The notes beneath the pieces were generated by a model that searched no databases, had not been told where the DNA came from, and saw only the letters and a list, made by a program, of their open reading frames with translations. Shown one piece after another: positions 1-8,455 of a DNA stretch of 64,000 bases; position 1 is the stretch's first letter; each line of letters begins with the position of its first letter. The DNA is from Neolewinella aurantiaca (GTDB taxonomy: Bacteria > Bacteroidota > Bacteroidia > Chitinophagales > Saprospiraceae): contig NZ_VOXD01000006.1 of the NCBI RefSeq assembly GCF_008014675.1, forward strand, positions 70,521-134,520, in the 5' to 3' direction. The translations under genes and the position numbers were made by a program.

Positions 1-30
1 AAGCCTCCGGCTGAAGCCGGGCCTACTGAT
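1..30. repeat. REP-like repeat, copy 1
   Basis: Positions 1-14 (AAGCCTCCGGCTGA) recur exactly at 820-833, and GCCTACTGAT at 21-30 recurs at 864-873. The unit ends at the stop codon of the GldM-C-like gene. The two copies are direct repeats bracketing that gene. The GCCTCCGGC core also appears in the hairpin at 4463-4503. Confidence 0.6.
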
Positions 31-452
31 TACTTCAACTCAAAACTCAAGGTCTCCCCTACTTGGTCCACGAGTGCGCCGGGGCATCGGTAGCGGATTT
101 TGGTGAAGATGTAGCGATTGCCGGGTTGGGCTTGATCAATAAGTGCCCGGGCTTCAGGCTCGTACTTGCCGCCTTCGTTTGTCACAATTTCGGCGTCGTT
201 GCTTGTAGATATCCGGATGATCTCGTAGCTGATCGTCTTACAGACGGCACAAATATCAAAGCCTTCAATTTGGGCATATAGGCCTTGCTGTGATTTGAAA
301 ACAATAGTTCTAACCCATTCCGTAGTCTTAGGGCCATAATTGCCTACTCTAGGTACGGCTGGTAAAGGCTTCGTGTTGAATTGATATTGTTCTCTTGTCC
401 CGTCTTCCAGCGTCACGGTAATCTCAACAAAGCCTGACTCAGCAGAGCGCAA
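30..452 (-). CDS. GldM C-terminal-domain-like protein, N-terminus unclear
   Basis: The 140-residue product resembles the C-terminal domain of GldM/PorM, the periplasmic shaft of the type IX secretion and gliding motor. The second half fits that domain's pattern: a beta strand (ISYEII), a GGKYEPEARALIDQAQPGNR segment and an FTKIRYRCPG strand. The transmembrane and coiled parts of GldM are absent, so this is not a motor subunit as it stands; stand-alone GldM-C domains are known in Bacteroidota. The start at 452 is TTG. The same frame stays open upstream to 551 with protein-like sequence (PSYGDEKEPEAIPLEISQTN) but no ATG, so the gene may begin upstream at a non-ATG codon or be 5'-truncated. Direct repeats lie on both sides. 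Function here is unknown. Confidence 0.55.
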   Translation of the reverse strand: MRSAESGFVEITVTLEDGTREQYQFNTKPLPAVPRVGNYGPKTTEWVRTIVFKSQQGLYAQIEGFDICAVCKTISYEIIRISTSNDAEIVTNEGGKYEPEARALIDQAQPGNRYIFTKIRYRCPGALVDQVGETLSFELK

Positions 453-701
453 TCTGAAGCCGTAGTTAGTTTGACTTATCTCTAAGGGTATTGCTTCTGG
501 CTCTTTCTCGTCACCATAAGATGGCCGTACGTCAGGTTTACAAACTATAGTTTACGGGAGGCTTCACGCAGACACATAGATTTGAAGTGAATTTACGTTA
601 ACACCCGCTATTCAGCAAGTAAAGACCTTTTTTTGTGAATTAAACACCATTTCTACCTATTAACCCTATTAATACGCTCTGTTTGAAAACCTGAATTTTC
701 A

Positions 702-720
702 GGGCGGGGCCGCAGGTGCA
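702..720 (+). repeat. 19-bp dispersed motif copy (GGGCGCNNNCGCAGGTGCA family)
   Basis: Reads GGGCGGGGCCGCAGGTGCA, one mismatch from consensus; central triplet GGC. Intergenic. Confidence 0.75.
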
Positions 721-730
721 ATAATTGTTC

Positions 731-832
731 TTCAGGCTTCAGCCTGAAAGGGTTCCACTGCAAGAAACAGCCCGGTTACTACCTGCTTTCCTATCCTTCA
801 GCCGGAGCTTCACAACTCCAAGCCTCCGGCTG
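731..832. repeat. Two REP-like hairpins
   Basis: Hairpin 1 has 8-bp arms at 731-738 and 741-748. Hairpin 2 has 9-bp arms at 799-807 and 824-832, the right arm lying in the repeat unit shared with positions 1-14. Confidence 0.5.
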
Positions 833-873
833 ACCGCCGTAGGCAGCTGCGAAGCAAACCCGAGCCTACTGAT
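820..873. repeat. REP-like repeat, copy 2
   Basis: Direct copy of the unit at 1-30: AAGCCTCCGGCTGA at 820-833 and GCCTACTGAT at 864-873, with about 30 extra bases between the two blocks. Confidence 0.55.
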
Positions 874-1183
874 CAACTTATCCTTCCTCCAACTTCCACC
901 GATTACCCGGTACACACGATTTCTGCTCTCCTCAGGTTGCAGGAGGTACGCCTCGGGCATATCCCGCTTCACTACATCGTTCCCCCTTGCGGGTAAAACC
1001 ACCTGAACCATCAGGTACTAATGCCTGAGTTGGGCGTTTCGCGATACGGTAAAGCAGCAAGAGTTGATACATTGGATCAGCGTACCAAAAGTAACCTGGC
1101 AGGTTTCTCCTCCTTTCCTGAGAAAGGTGACGCCTTTTTCCTTCGAGCACCGCCCTCCTGTACTAACCCATACTTCTTCTATC

Positions 1184-2218
1184 ATGAAATTTACAAGCCA
1201 CAAGCAAGCTGCACCAGGCTGGATCGGAGGATTCGAGCAATCGAATCCTGCTTTTCCTTATCCCAACCCAAAGGCCAACGATCCCCTCCCGGACCTCTCG
1301 TCGCTCCTGATGGAGCAAAACATGACCCACATCAACCTGCTGACGCGTCAGCAGAATGTTCAATGGCCGGAGTTCAGTTGGGAGACCGTTCCTGGCATTC
1401 CTGATTCACGGTGCTACCAGATGTTTTCGCCCTACATCTCCCGGCTGGGCTACACCGATACGGGCAAGGTCTATTCCATCATTTGCCCTCAGCAAGGTTT
1501 ATGGATCAAAGGCTTCGGTACACTGAACGTAGAAGTAACCGTAACGGGCAACCGTGGATGGGTCGACGAAGACACCCGGGAGATTTATGCCGATATGACC
1601 GTCGAACCAAAAATCTGGTTCAGCCCCGACATCGAACAAAGCCCGTTAGGAAAAACAGCCTGGACCATCTTCGAATCCCTTTCCGCCCAGTGGCCTTTCC
1701 CCAGCAACAAGCAGCAAGCTATTCAGCTCAACACCTATAACCCACAGGTACCCGGACAAAAAATCTTCCCGCTGCTGCGCTGGACGACAACCGACTTCCC
1801 CGTTCCGACATTCGCACAACACTACGATGAAGCCTGGAGCGTAGCGAACCTGGAGGTAAAAATTGGAGAGCCTCAACCAACAACTTCCACTTTCGTCGAC
1901 GACTTCAACCGTCTTGTGATGAATGTTTTCAATGCCGGCTCCGGTAACATGCTCCTCGCCGACAACGTTTTGGCCTGGAACGTCTGGTTCAATGCACCAG
2001 AACTCGTCGACACGGAAGAATGGGCCGAACACGCCGAAAAATGGAGAACATCCATCGACGTTAAGCACACCGCACCCACCGGGTCCGGAAGCACACCAAA
2101 GTTCTTCAGCGGCAAAGAATTTACCGTCGAGGACTCTTTGATCGAAGCAGCCGTAATGGACTTGATGCACTTCCTCTTGAAGCACGCCTTCGACAAGCAC
2201 AGCCAGATGGTGCACTAA
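1184..2218 (+). CDS. Hypothetical protein (344 aa)
   Basis: I do not recognise this protein. The frame is open from 1064, but the first 40 codons are cysteine/proline-rich and unlike a signal peptide, so I start at ATG 1184 (MKFTSHKQAAPGWIGGFEQ). No signal peptide, membrane segment or lipobox is visible, so it is probably cytoplasmic. It is rich in Trp, Pro and aromatic residues, with a predicted beta-rich middle (GFGTLNVEVTVTGNRGW) and a helical C-terminus. It converges on the hut operon end, with a short GC-rich hairpin between them. No neighbour suggests a role. Confidence 0.7.
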   Translation: MKFTSHKQAAPGWIGGFEQSNPAFPYPNPKANDPLPDLSSLLMEQNMTHINLLTRQQNVQWPEFSWETVPGIPDSRCYQMFSPYISRLGYTDTGKVYSIICPQQGLWIKGFGTLNVEVTVTGNRGWVDEDTREIYADMTVEPKIWFSPDIEQSPLGKTAWTIFESLSAQWPFPSNKQQAIQLNTYNPQVPGQKIFPLLRWTTTDFPVPTFAQHYDEAWSVANLEVKIGEPQPTTSTFVDDFNRLVMNVFNAGSGNMLLADNVLAWNVWFNAPELVDTEEWAEHAEKWRTSIDVKHTAPTGSGSTPKFFSGKEFTVEDSLIEAAVMDLMHFLLKHAFDKHSQMVH

Positions 2219-2243
2219 AGCTATCGACTAAGTGAAGTAAGAT

Positions 2244-2279
2244 CGGGAGGGTAAGGGGAGCAATTCTCTCGCCCTCCCG
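2244..2279. terminator. Hairpin between convergent genes
   Basis: Perfect 8-bp arms CGGGAGGG (2244-2251) and CCCTCCCG (2272-2279) lie between the stop of the 344-residue gene and the stop of hutG. There is no clear T-tract on either side, so it is a weak terminator call. Confidence 0.4.
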
Positions 2280-2284
2280 GTACT

Positions 2285-3247
2285 TCACCCCCGCAAAATC
2301 ACATCCACCAGCCCGGCCGCAAGGCGCGCCGTGCTTCCGTCTACATCAAAGACGGGATTCATCTCAGCCAGGTCAACGGAAATGACCTTGCCGGAGGCAA
2401 GCAAATATTCAAGTACCGCCATCACGAAGGCCGGGCTGAAGCCATAGGGCGAAGGCGCACTCACCCCCGGTGCGTAAGCCGAAGAGAAGCCATCAAGATC
2501 AATACTGAGGTAAACGTGGTCGTTGCGATCCAGAAAGCGTTCAAGGGTGTGGATGATGGTCGGCAATTGATAGGTCCGACAGTGCTGTGCCAAGACGTAC
2601 TCCACCCCGTAGTCCTCTGCGATGGTGAACAGTTCAGCAGTGTTCGCTTGCTGCTGGATTCCGAGGACGAGATAATCCACCAGCCCTTCGTCGAGGATCT
2701 GGTTGAAGGGAGTACCGGAATTGGGCTCGCCGGTCACCGGTCGCAAATCAAAATGGGCGTCGAAGTTGATGATACCGACGTTTTTACCTTCCGTTGCCGC
2801 TCTGATACCACAAAAATGACCGTAAGCAACGTCATGGCCTCCGCCGAGAACAATCGGTACCTGTCCGGCTTCGATCTGGTGCAACACCATCAGGGCAAGT
2901 TGCATCTGAGCGTTCTCCAGCTCTTCCCCTACACAAACGACGTCACCGTAGTCTACAACGGTTTTTTCAGCATGGTGCCAGGCCATGCGCGCGATCCGTT
3001 CCCGAACCGACTTTGCACCCGCGGCCGCGCCCAAACGCCCCTGATTCCTACGTACACCTTCTTCGCAGACGTACCCGATGATACCGAAACCGGCACCCGG
3101 CAACAGTCCTTCAGACCAATTTCTGAGCTGAACGTTCTGGTACCAGTACTGCGCGCCCTGCTCGGGAGTGGTGGTCCGGCCCGTCCAGACTTCGGGGTCA
3201 GGTGCGCGGTAAGCATCAGCTACATGATCGACAATCCATTTTTCCAT
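2285..3247 (-). CDS. hutG: Formimidoylglutamase (arginase family), last step of histidine degradation
   Basis: Predicted to hydrolyse N-formimino-glutamate to glutamate and formamide in the cytoplasm. The 320-residue protein carries the ureohydrolase binuclear-manganese motifs: GGGHD near residue 135, NFDAHFD near 161-167 and SIDLDGF near 248-254, matching arginase/agmatinase/HutG. The arginase fold alone does not fix the substrate, but it is the last gene of a hut operon and overlaps hutI by 28 bp, which makes HutG the clear choice. The GAAAGA segment near residue 73 is encoded by a near-perfect copy of the 19-bp dispersed motif (3014-3032). A GA-x-x-G segment is expected in this family at that point. 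Confidence 0.93.
   Translation of the reverse strand: MEKWIVDHVADAYRAPDPEVWTGRTTTPEQGAQYWYQNVQLRNWSEGLLPGAGFGIIGYVCEEGVRRNQGRLGAAAGAKSVRERIARMAWHHAEKTVVDYGDVVCVGEELENAQMQLALMVLHQIEAGQVPIVLGGGHDVAYGHFCGIRAATEGKNVGIINFDAHFDLRPVTGEPNSGTPFNQILDEGLVDYLVLGIQQQANTAELFTIAEDYGVEYVLAQHCRTYQLPTIIHTLERFLDRNDHVYLSIDLDGFSSAYAPGVSAPSPYGFSPAFVMAVLEYLLASGKVISVDLAEMNPVFDVDGSTARLAAGLVDVILRG
3014..3032 (-). repeat. 19-bp dispersed motif copy inside hutG
   Basis: Matches GGGCGCNNNCGC[A/G]GGTGCA exactly on the minus strand; triplet GGC. In frame, encoding an Ala/Gly stretch. Confidence 0.7.
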
Positions 3248-4449
3248 ACCCGGTTTGGTTTTAATTGACCTTGTTGGTAAAGTATTTCGCGGTAATCGGT
3301 GGTGGGGAAGGCGATGAAATCAGCCAATTGACCGGAGGACAGCCTCCCCCTGTCTCCCAACCCCAGCGCTGCCGCCGCCCGAAAGGTAAGGCCCGCCAGT
3401 ATTTCGGCGGTGGTCAATTTTTCAAAAGTCCCCAGAATAGCGGCCTGGGTGAGCAGGTCGCCCATCGGCGCGGAACCGGGATTCCAGTCTGAGGCGATGG
3501 CCAGAGAAGCCCCGGCGTCCAGCAGCCTGCGGGCGGGCGTGAAAGCGCAACCAAGACCAATGGACGCGCCGGGCAGCGCAACGGGGATGACGTCGCTCTG
3601 CGCCAGCGCAGCAATTTCTTTTTCTCCGGAGGCTTCCAGGTGATCCACGCTCAGAGCGCCGACGTCGATGGCCAGCTGGCTGCCCCCGGTCGTGAACTGG
3701 TCTCCGTGGACGGTAATGTTGAAGCCCTGATTTTTCAGGCGCTCTAAAAATGATCGGCTGTGCTCCGGAGTGAAGGCGCCGCCCTCAACGAAGATGTCGA
3801 ACCGGCCAGCGAGTTGCTCCGCCTCAACAACCGGCACGATGTTTTCCAGAATGGCCTGTAGCCATGCGCGTTCGTCACCGATTTCGGGCGGGATGACGTG
3901 CGCCGCCAGACAAGTGGGAACGACATCGGCAGCATGAGCATCGCCCGTAGTTTTGATGATGCGCAGCATCCTCAATTCCTGGTCAACGCTAAGGCCGTAC
4001 CCCGATTTCACTTCGATGGTGGTGACGCCATTGCCGAGGTGACGGTCGAGCCGGGTCTTTAAGGAGTTGGCCAGTTCGTCGTCGGAGGCAGCCCGGGTTT
4101 TTCCCATCGTGTCTTTGATGCCGCCGCCGGCGGCACCGATTTCCTGGTACGTTTTACCCGCGTTGCGGGCGGCATAATCCATCGCCCGGCTCCCGGCGAA
4201 GAGCAGGTGCGTATGGCAATCGGTAAAACCGGGAAGGCAGACAGTATCGCCCGCTATTTCATGGACTTCGACGCCTTTGCCTGAGGTTTCTTTACGCAAC
4301 TCTTTGAAGTTACCAACTGCGATGATCTTACCCTCTTCGGTTAAGATGCCCGCATTGGGGATGATCTTCAGCTGGTCGTCGGAGAGTTTTCCTCTGAGCG
4401 GAAGATCGGTAAGGGGAAGTAACTGAGTGAATGGTCCGGTAAGGGTCAT
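3220..4449 (-). CDS. hutI: Imidazolonepropionase
   Basis: Hydrolyses 4-imidazolone-5-propionate to N-formimino-glutamate, the third step of histidine catabolism. The 409-residue protein is an amidohydrolase with the metal-binding HTHLLFAGSR motif at residues 79-88 and the family signatures HGDQF and SVDHLEA in the barrel. Length matches the family (about 400-420). The start is ATG at 4449, in a loose spacing of 63 bp after hutU that holds a strong hairpin. Its 3' end overlaps the start of hutG, which suggests translational coupling. Confidence 0.96.
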   Translation of the reverse strand: MTLTGPFTQLLPLTDLPLRGKLSDDQLKIIPNAGILTEEGKIIAVGNFKELRKETSGKGVEVHEIAGDTVCLPGFTDCHTHLLFAGSRAMDYAARNAGKTYQEIGAAGGGIKDTMGKTRAASDDELANSLKTRLDRHLGNGVTTIEVKSGYGLSVDQELRMLRIIKTTGDAHAADVVPTCLAAHVIPPEIGDERAWLQAILENIVPVVEAEQLAGRFDIFVEGGAFTPEHSRSFLERLKNQGFNITVHGDQFTTGGSQLAIDVGALSVDHLEASGEKEIAALAQSDVIPVALPGASIGLGCAFTPARRLLDAGASLAIASDWNPGSAPMGDLLTQAAILGTFEKLTTAEILAGLTFRAAAALGLGDRGRLSSGQLADFIAFPTTDYREILYQQGQLKPNRVWKNGLSIM

Positions 4450-4462
4450 AACGGTGGGTTGT

Positions 4463-4503
4463 GCGCCTCCGGCGCAATTTCAGGCAGATCGCGCCGGAGG
4501 CGC
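4463..4503. repeat. Perfect 13-bp inverted repeat between hutU and hutI
   Basis: Arms GCGCCTCCGGCGC (4463-4475) and GCGCCGGAGGCGC (4491-4503) with a 15-base loop fill most of the hutU-hutI gap. There is no T-tract, so it is more likely a REP-type mRNA stability or processing element than a terminator. It shares the GCCTCCGGC core with the repeats at 1-14 and 820-833. Confidence 0.7.
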
Positions 4504-4512
4504 TCGCCCCAA

Positions 4513-6510
4513 TCAGGTGAAAGATAGTTGGTCCAAAAGCTTTTCGTCGACGAGTTCAGAGGTCGTCACCCGCAACTCCGGCGTCCGTTCCATTTCGCGT
4601 TCAATGGCAAATTTCGCCTCCGGGTTCCTTGCCCAGCTGCGGCGGGCGATGCCGTTGTTGACATCGAAAAAGAGCATATTACGCAACCGCTTTTCTGCGG
4701 CGTCGGAGCCATCGAGCAACAGCCCGAAGCCGCCGTTGATGACTTCGCCCCACCCCACTCCGCCACCGTTGTGGATCGAAACCCAGCTGGCACCTCGGAA
4801 GCTGTCGCCGATAACGTTGTGGATTGCCATATCGGCGGTAAACTGGCTACCGTCGTAGATGTTGCTCGTTTCGCGGTAGGGCGAGTCGGTGCCGGAAACG
4901 TCGTGGTGGTCGCGGCCGAGTACGACCGGGCCAATCTCCCCCGCCCTGATGGCCGCATTAAAAGCCGCAGCGATCTTCAGCCGGCCCATTGCGTCGGCGT
5001 AGAGGATGCGCGCCTGAGAACCAACAACGAGTTTATTCGATTTTGCATCCCGGATCCAGGTGATGTTGTCTTGCATCTGCTGCTGAATTTCCGGAGGAGC
5101 AACGTTCATCAGCTCCCCGAGTACTTCACCGGCGATGCGGTCGGTGGCATCGAGGTCTTCCGGTTTGCCGGAGGTGCAAACCCAACGGAAGGGCCCGAAG
5201 CCGTAGTCGAAGCACATCGGCCCGAGGATGTCCTGCACGTAGGAGGGGTAACGAAAATGAATATCATCTTCGGCCATCACCTTAGCTCCTGCCCGGGAAG
5301 ATTCGAGGAGGAAGGCATTACCGTAGTCGAAGAAATAGGTTCCTTTCCCGGCGTGAGCGTTTACTGCTGCGGCGTGGCGACGCAGCGTAGCCTGCACGGC
5401 TTCTTTGAAAGCATCCGGATCACTGGCCAGCAGATCGTTTGCGGCGTCGAAGCTCATACCTACGGGGTAGTAGCCACCGCTCCAGGGGTTGTGCAGCGAA
5501 GTTTGGTCGGAACCGACGTGGACGAAAAGGTCTTCGTTAAGGAAGTGTTCCCACACGTCGACGACGTTTCCGATGTAGGCGATCGACTCTGCCCGTTCAG
5601 CCATCATTGCATCCCGCGTGCGCGCCACCAGATCGGGCAGATTATCAACCAGGGTATCTACCCAGCCCTGTTCGTGGCGCTTTGTGGCGGCAGCCGGGTT
5701 CACTTCGGCGCAGACCGTCACGCAGCCCGCAATGTTCCCCGCCTTGGGTTGAGCGCCGGACATTCCGCCGAGGCCGGCGGTAAGAAAGATTTTGCCCTTC
5801 GGGTCGGCCTTGATTTTACGGAAAGCGTTCATCACCGTGATCGTCGTGCCGTGCACGATTCCCTGCGGACCGATGTACATGTACGAGCCGGCCGTCATCT
5901 GGCCGTACTGCGTTACCCCCAGGGCGTTGCCGCGCTCCAGGTCGTCCGGGCTGCTGTAATTCGGGATCGTCATACCGTTGGTGACTACCACGCGTGGCGC
6001 GCTTTCCGACGACGGGAACAGTCCCATCGGATGGCCGGAGTAGAGGTGCAGCGTCTGCTCGTCGGTCATTTCCGCCAGGTACTTCATCGTCAGGCGGTAC
6101 TGCGCCCAATTCTGAAAAACAGCTCCGTTGCCGCCGTAGGTGATCAGTTCGTGCGGGTGCTGGGCCACGGCGGGGTCCAGGTTATTCTGGATCATGAGCA
6201 TGATCGCAGCCGCCGTTTTCGAGCGTGCCGGATATTCATCGATCGGCCGGGCGTGCATCGCGTAATCAGGTCGGTAGCGGTACATGTAGATGCGGCCGAA
6301 TTGCTTCAGTTCAGCGAGGAATTCAGGCGCGAGCGCAGGGTGCAGAGAGGGGTTGAAATAGCGGAGGGCATTCCGCAAAGCGAGTTCTTTTTCGGCGGGA
6401 GTGAGGATGTCCTTGCGCCGGGGAGCATGGGAGACTTTGTCTTCGTAAGGCTTTGGCTCTGGTAGGTGAGCCGGGATGCCTTCTAGTATTTGTTGGTGGA
6501 AATTTTTCAT
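4513..6510 (-). CDS. hutU: Urocanate hydratase
   Basis: Converts urocanate to 4-imidazolone-5-propionate using tightly bound NAD+, the second step of histidine catabolism. The 665-residue product contains the NAD-binding GLGGMSGAQPKAG segment, the PQGIVHGTT segment and the C-terminal HNGGGVGWGEVINGGFG region typical of HutU. It is about 110 residues longer than the classical enzyme of about 555, with an extended N-terminus; to my knowledge this long form is common in Bacteroidota. Start ATG at 6510. It sits between hutH upstream and hutI downstream. Confidence 0.96.
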   Translation of the reverse strand: MKNFHQQILEGIPAHLPEPKPYEDKVSHAPRRKDILTPAEKELALRNALRYFNPSLHPALAPEFLAELKQFGRIYMYRYRPDYAMHARPIDEYPARSKTAAAIMLMIQNNLDPAVAQHPHELITYGGNGAVFQNWAQYRLTMKYLAEMTDEQTLHLYSGHPMGLFPSSESAPRVVVTNGMTIPNYSSPDDLERGNALGVTQYGQMTAGSYMYIGPQGIVHGTTITVMNAFRKIKADPKGKIFLTAGLGGMSGAQPKAGNIAGCVTVCAEVNPAAATKRHEQGWVDTLVDNLPDLVARTRDAMMAERAESIAYIGNVVDVWEHFLNEDLFVHVGSDQTSLHNPWSGGYYPVGMSFDAANDLLASDPDAFKEAVQATLRRHAAAVNAHAGKGTYFFDYGNAFLLESSRAGAKVMAEDDIHFRYPSYVQDILGPMCFDYGFGPFRWVCTSGKPEDLDATDRIAGEVLGELMNVAPPEIQQQMQDNITWIRDAKSNKLVVGSQARILYADAMGRLKIAAAFNAAIRAGEIGPVVLGRDHHDVSGTDSPYRETSNIYDGSQFTADMAIHNVIGDSFRGASWVSIHNGGGVGWGEVINGGFGLLLDGSDAAEKRLRNMLFFDVNNGIARRSWARNPEAKFAIEREMERTPELRVTTSELVDEKLLDQLSFT

Positions 6511-6515
6511 TGGCT

Positions 6516-6698
6516 GAACCCCCTCCCCAACTCCTCCCCACCGGGGAGGGGCTTTCGGGAAATCTCTATGCGATTTATTAGGGTAAGTTTGGTCGTTACA
6601 GGATAAATTTTGCGATAAAGGATGATCTTACAACGCCAAATTGCGAAGCAATTTAAATGCTCCCCCTCCCCCGTGGGGAGGGGCTGAGAGAGGGAGTT
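6516..6698. repeat. Inverted GC-rich element pair filling the hutH-hutU gap
   Basis: The left arm (about 6516-6555, CCCTCCCC...GGGGAGGGG) and right arm (about 6659-6698) are inverted copies of one about 40-base unit, separated by about 100 AT-richer bases. An extra small hairpin inside has arms AAATTGC and GCAATTT. The right arm touches the hutH stop codon and the left arm begins just before the hutU start. In the transcript the arms can pair with each other or fold separately. Confidence 0.6.
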
Positions 6699-8250
6699 AA
6701 AACACCTCGAAATCAACGTCGAAGCCACTAAACCCCTCCGGCCCATACTCCGCTACAATCTCGAGCAATTTGCCACTCCGGATGATCTCTTCGGCCTTCA
6801 GCAGATCTTCGCCGTAAATGCGATCTGCCGCAGCGTGCTCGATTTGCCCGCGGACGTGAGCATGGACCGCCTCCAGGGTAGCACTCGATTTGAGCGGCCG
6901 GTGAAAATCCAACGCCTGCGAAGCGCAAAACAATTCGACCGCCAGGATTTTGCGGAGGTTACCACATACCCGCAGGGTTTTCCGGCCGGAGATGGAGCCC
7001 ATGCTCACGTGGTCTTCCTGCCCCAGCGAAGTGGGGATCGAATCCGCCGAAGCGGGGAAGCAAAGGCTTTTGTTTTCGCTCACCAGGGCTGCGCCGGTGT
7101 ACTGCACGATCATCAGCCCGGAATGGAGGCCGGTGTCTTTCACCAGTAATTTCGGAACCGACCCTGAAATGCCGTACAACGAGAAATAGCTCCGCCGGTC
7201 GGAGATGCTGCCCACTTCGTGCGCGGCCAGGCAGGCGTAATCCATCGGCAACGCGATGGGCTGACCGTGGAAGCTCCCCCCGCTGATGATGAGCTCTCCG
7301 TTGATCACTACCGGGTTGTCCGTTACGGAGTTCAGTTCGGTTTCTACGATCTCTTTGAGGTGCAGCCAGGCGTGGCGCGATGCACCGTGCACCTGAGGTG
7401 CACACCTCAGCGAGTAGGGGTCCTGCACGCGGTCGCAATTGATGTGAGAAGCGTTGATTTCGGATCCCGCCAGAAAATGAGCCATCCTTGCCGCCACGTG
7501 TGTATTCCCCTTATGCGGCCGGGTCGCGTGCAGTGCCGGATGGAAAGGCATTGCGGAGCCCAGCAAACCGTCGACCATGAGAGCGGCGATCAGATCGGCG
7601 TGGCTGAGCAACGATTGCAGTTCTTCCACAATCGTCACAGCGTGAGCAAGCATAAACTGGGTACCGTTAATCAGGGCCAGCCCTGCCTTCGGGTGCAAAT
7701 CCAAAGGCTCCATGCCGTGGGTTTTCAGTACACTCGCGGCGGGCTGACGGTTCCCTCCGTAAATCACCTCCCCCTCCCCGATCAGGGGAAGAAACAGATG
7801 AGAAAGCGGAGCCAAATCTCCCGAGGCTCCAACGGAGCCCTGCTCAGGAACGACCGGAATCACATCGTTGTCGATGTGCCAGCAAATCCGTTCAATGACG
7901 TATAGAGCGATCCCCGAATAGGCCTTGCACAAAGCATGAACCTTCAGGATCAGCATCAACTTAGCCAGTTCCGTCCGGATGGGCTCCCCCATCCCTACGC
8001 TATGGCTCAGCAGCAGGTTACGCTGCAGGGCAACGGTCTCTTCCGGCTTGATCCGTTTGTTGCACAGCGGCCCGAAGCCGGTATTGATTCCGTATACGGC
8101 ACTGTCTGCCGCTGCAATCTGCAAAACAGTAACATGGGACGCTTCGATCCGTTCGATGGTCTCCTGTGAAATAGCGGTGGATAGTTCACCGCGGGCAATG
8201 GCGAGAGCCTTGCCCGCAGTCAGGTGATCCTGGCCGTAGCTGAATGGCAT
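6697..8250 (-). CDS. hutH: Histidine ammonia-lyase
   Basis: Removes ammonia from L-histidine to give urocanate, the first step of the pathway. The 517-residue protein carries the GSVGASGDLAPLSHL signature. The Ala-Ser-Gly triad at residues 141-143 would cyclise to the MIO prosthetic group. The RCAPQVHGA motif, YGINTGFGPL near 53-62 and the C-terminal QEDHVSMGS motif are also present. Length is normal for HAL. It is the promoter-proximal gene of the hut operon and is divergent from a LysR-type gene, with about 205 bp between the two starts. Tyrosine ammonia-lyase is an alternative for this fold, but the hut context settles it. Confidence 0.97.
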   Translation of the reverse strand: MPFSYGQDHLTAGKALAIARGELSTAISQETIERIEASHVTVLQIAAADSAVYGINTGFGPLCNKRIKPEETVALQRNLLLSHSVGMGEPIRTELAKLMLILKVHALCKAYSGIALYVIERICWHIDNDVIPVVPEQGSVGASGDLAPLSHLFLPLIGEGEVIYGGNRQPAASVLKTHGMEPLDLHPKAGLALINGTQFMLAHAVTIVEELQSLLSHADLIAALMVDGLLGSAMPFHPALHATRPHKGNTHVAARMAHFLAGSEINASHINCDRVQDPYSLRCAPQVHGASRHAWLHLKEIVETELNSVTDNPVVINGELIISGGSFHGQPIALPMDYACLAAHEVGSISDRRSYFSLYGISGSVPKLLVKDTGLHSGLMIVQYTGAALVSENKSLCFPASADSIPTSLGQEDHVSMGSISGRKTLRVCGNLRKILAVELFCASQALDFHRPLKSSATLEAVHAHVRGQIEHAAADRIYGEDLLKAEEIIRSGKLLEIVAEYGPEGFSGFDVDFEVF

Positions 8251-8321
8251 ACAATAAAAATGGAGGTGGGATAAATGCGGGCGGAGCTCCCTGAAAGTTC
8301 AATCCGTTTAATTACCGTTAT

Positions 8322-8339
8322 ATATCACTTATTGGATAT
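8322..8339. promoter_or_regulatory. Possible LysR-type operator between hutH and lysR
   Basis: ATATC (8322-8326), 8 bp, GATAT (8335-8339) is a perfect inverted repeat in the divergent intergenic region. It is AT-rich, of the size and symmetry bound by LysR-type regulators. Confidence 0.4.
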
Positions 8340-8455
8340 TGACCTATAGCATCTGAGGGCTCCGACCCGGAGAAAAATCATACTTGTTAAATCATTGCAA
8401 AGATGAGCCCGACAAACGATACCGCACAAGATCAATTTTTACTATATTGATACCC

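Larger units (their letters stand above)
552..1183. other. Repeat-rich region without a convincing gene
   Basis: The first part (about 540-690) is AT-rich. It is followed by a copy of the 19-bp motif at 702-720, a perfect inverted repeat (TTCAGGCT, 2 bp, AGCCTGAA) at 731-748, and a second hairpin pairing 799-807 with 824-832 (CAGCCGGAG/CTCCGGCTG). Short open frames on both strands here show no recognisable protein pattern. The promoter of the downstream 344-residue gene probably lies near the right edge. Confidence 0.5.

Noticed and set aside
4528-6465. A 645-codon open frame on the plus strand opposite hutU
   Set aside because: It lies entirely antisense to a well-conserved hutU and its translation shows no motifs; long antisense frames are common in GC-rich genes.
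7386-7404. Palindrome GTGCACCTGAGGTGCAC inside hutH
   Set aside because: It encodes the invariant RCAPQVHG motif of histidine ammonia-lyase, so it is explained by coding constraint.
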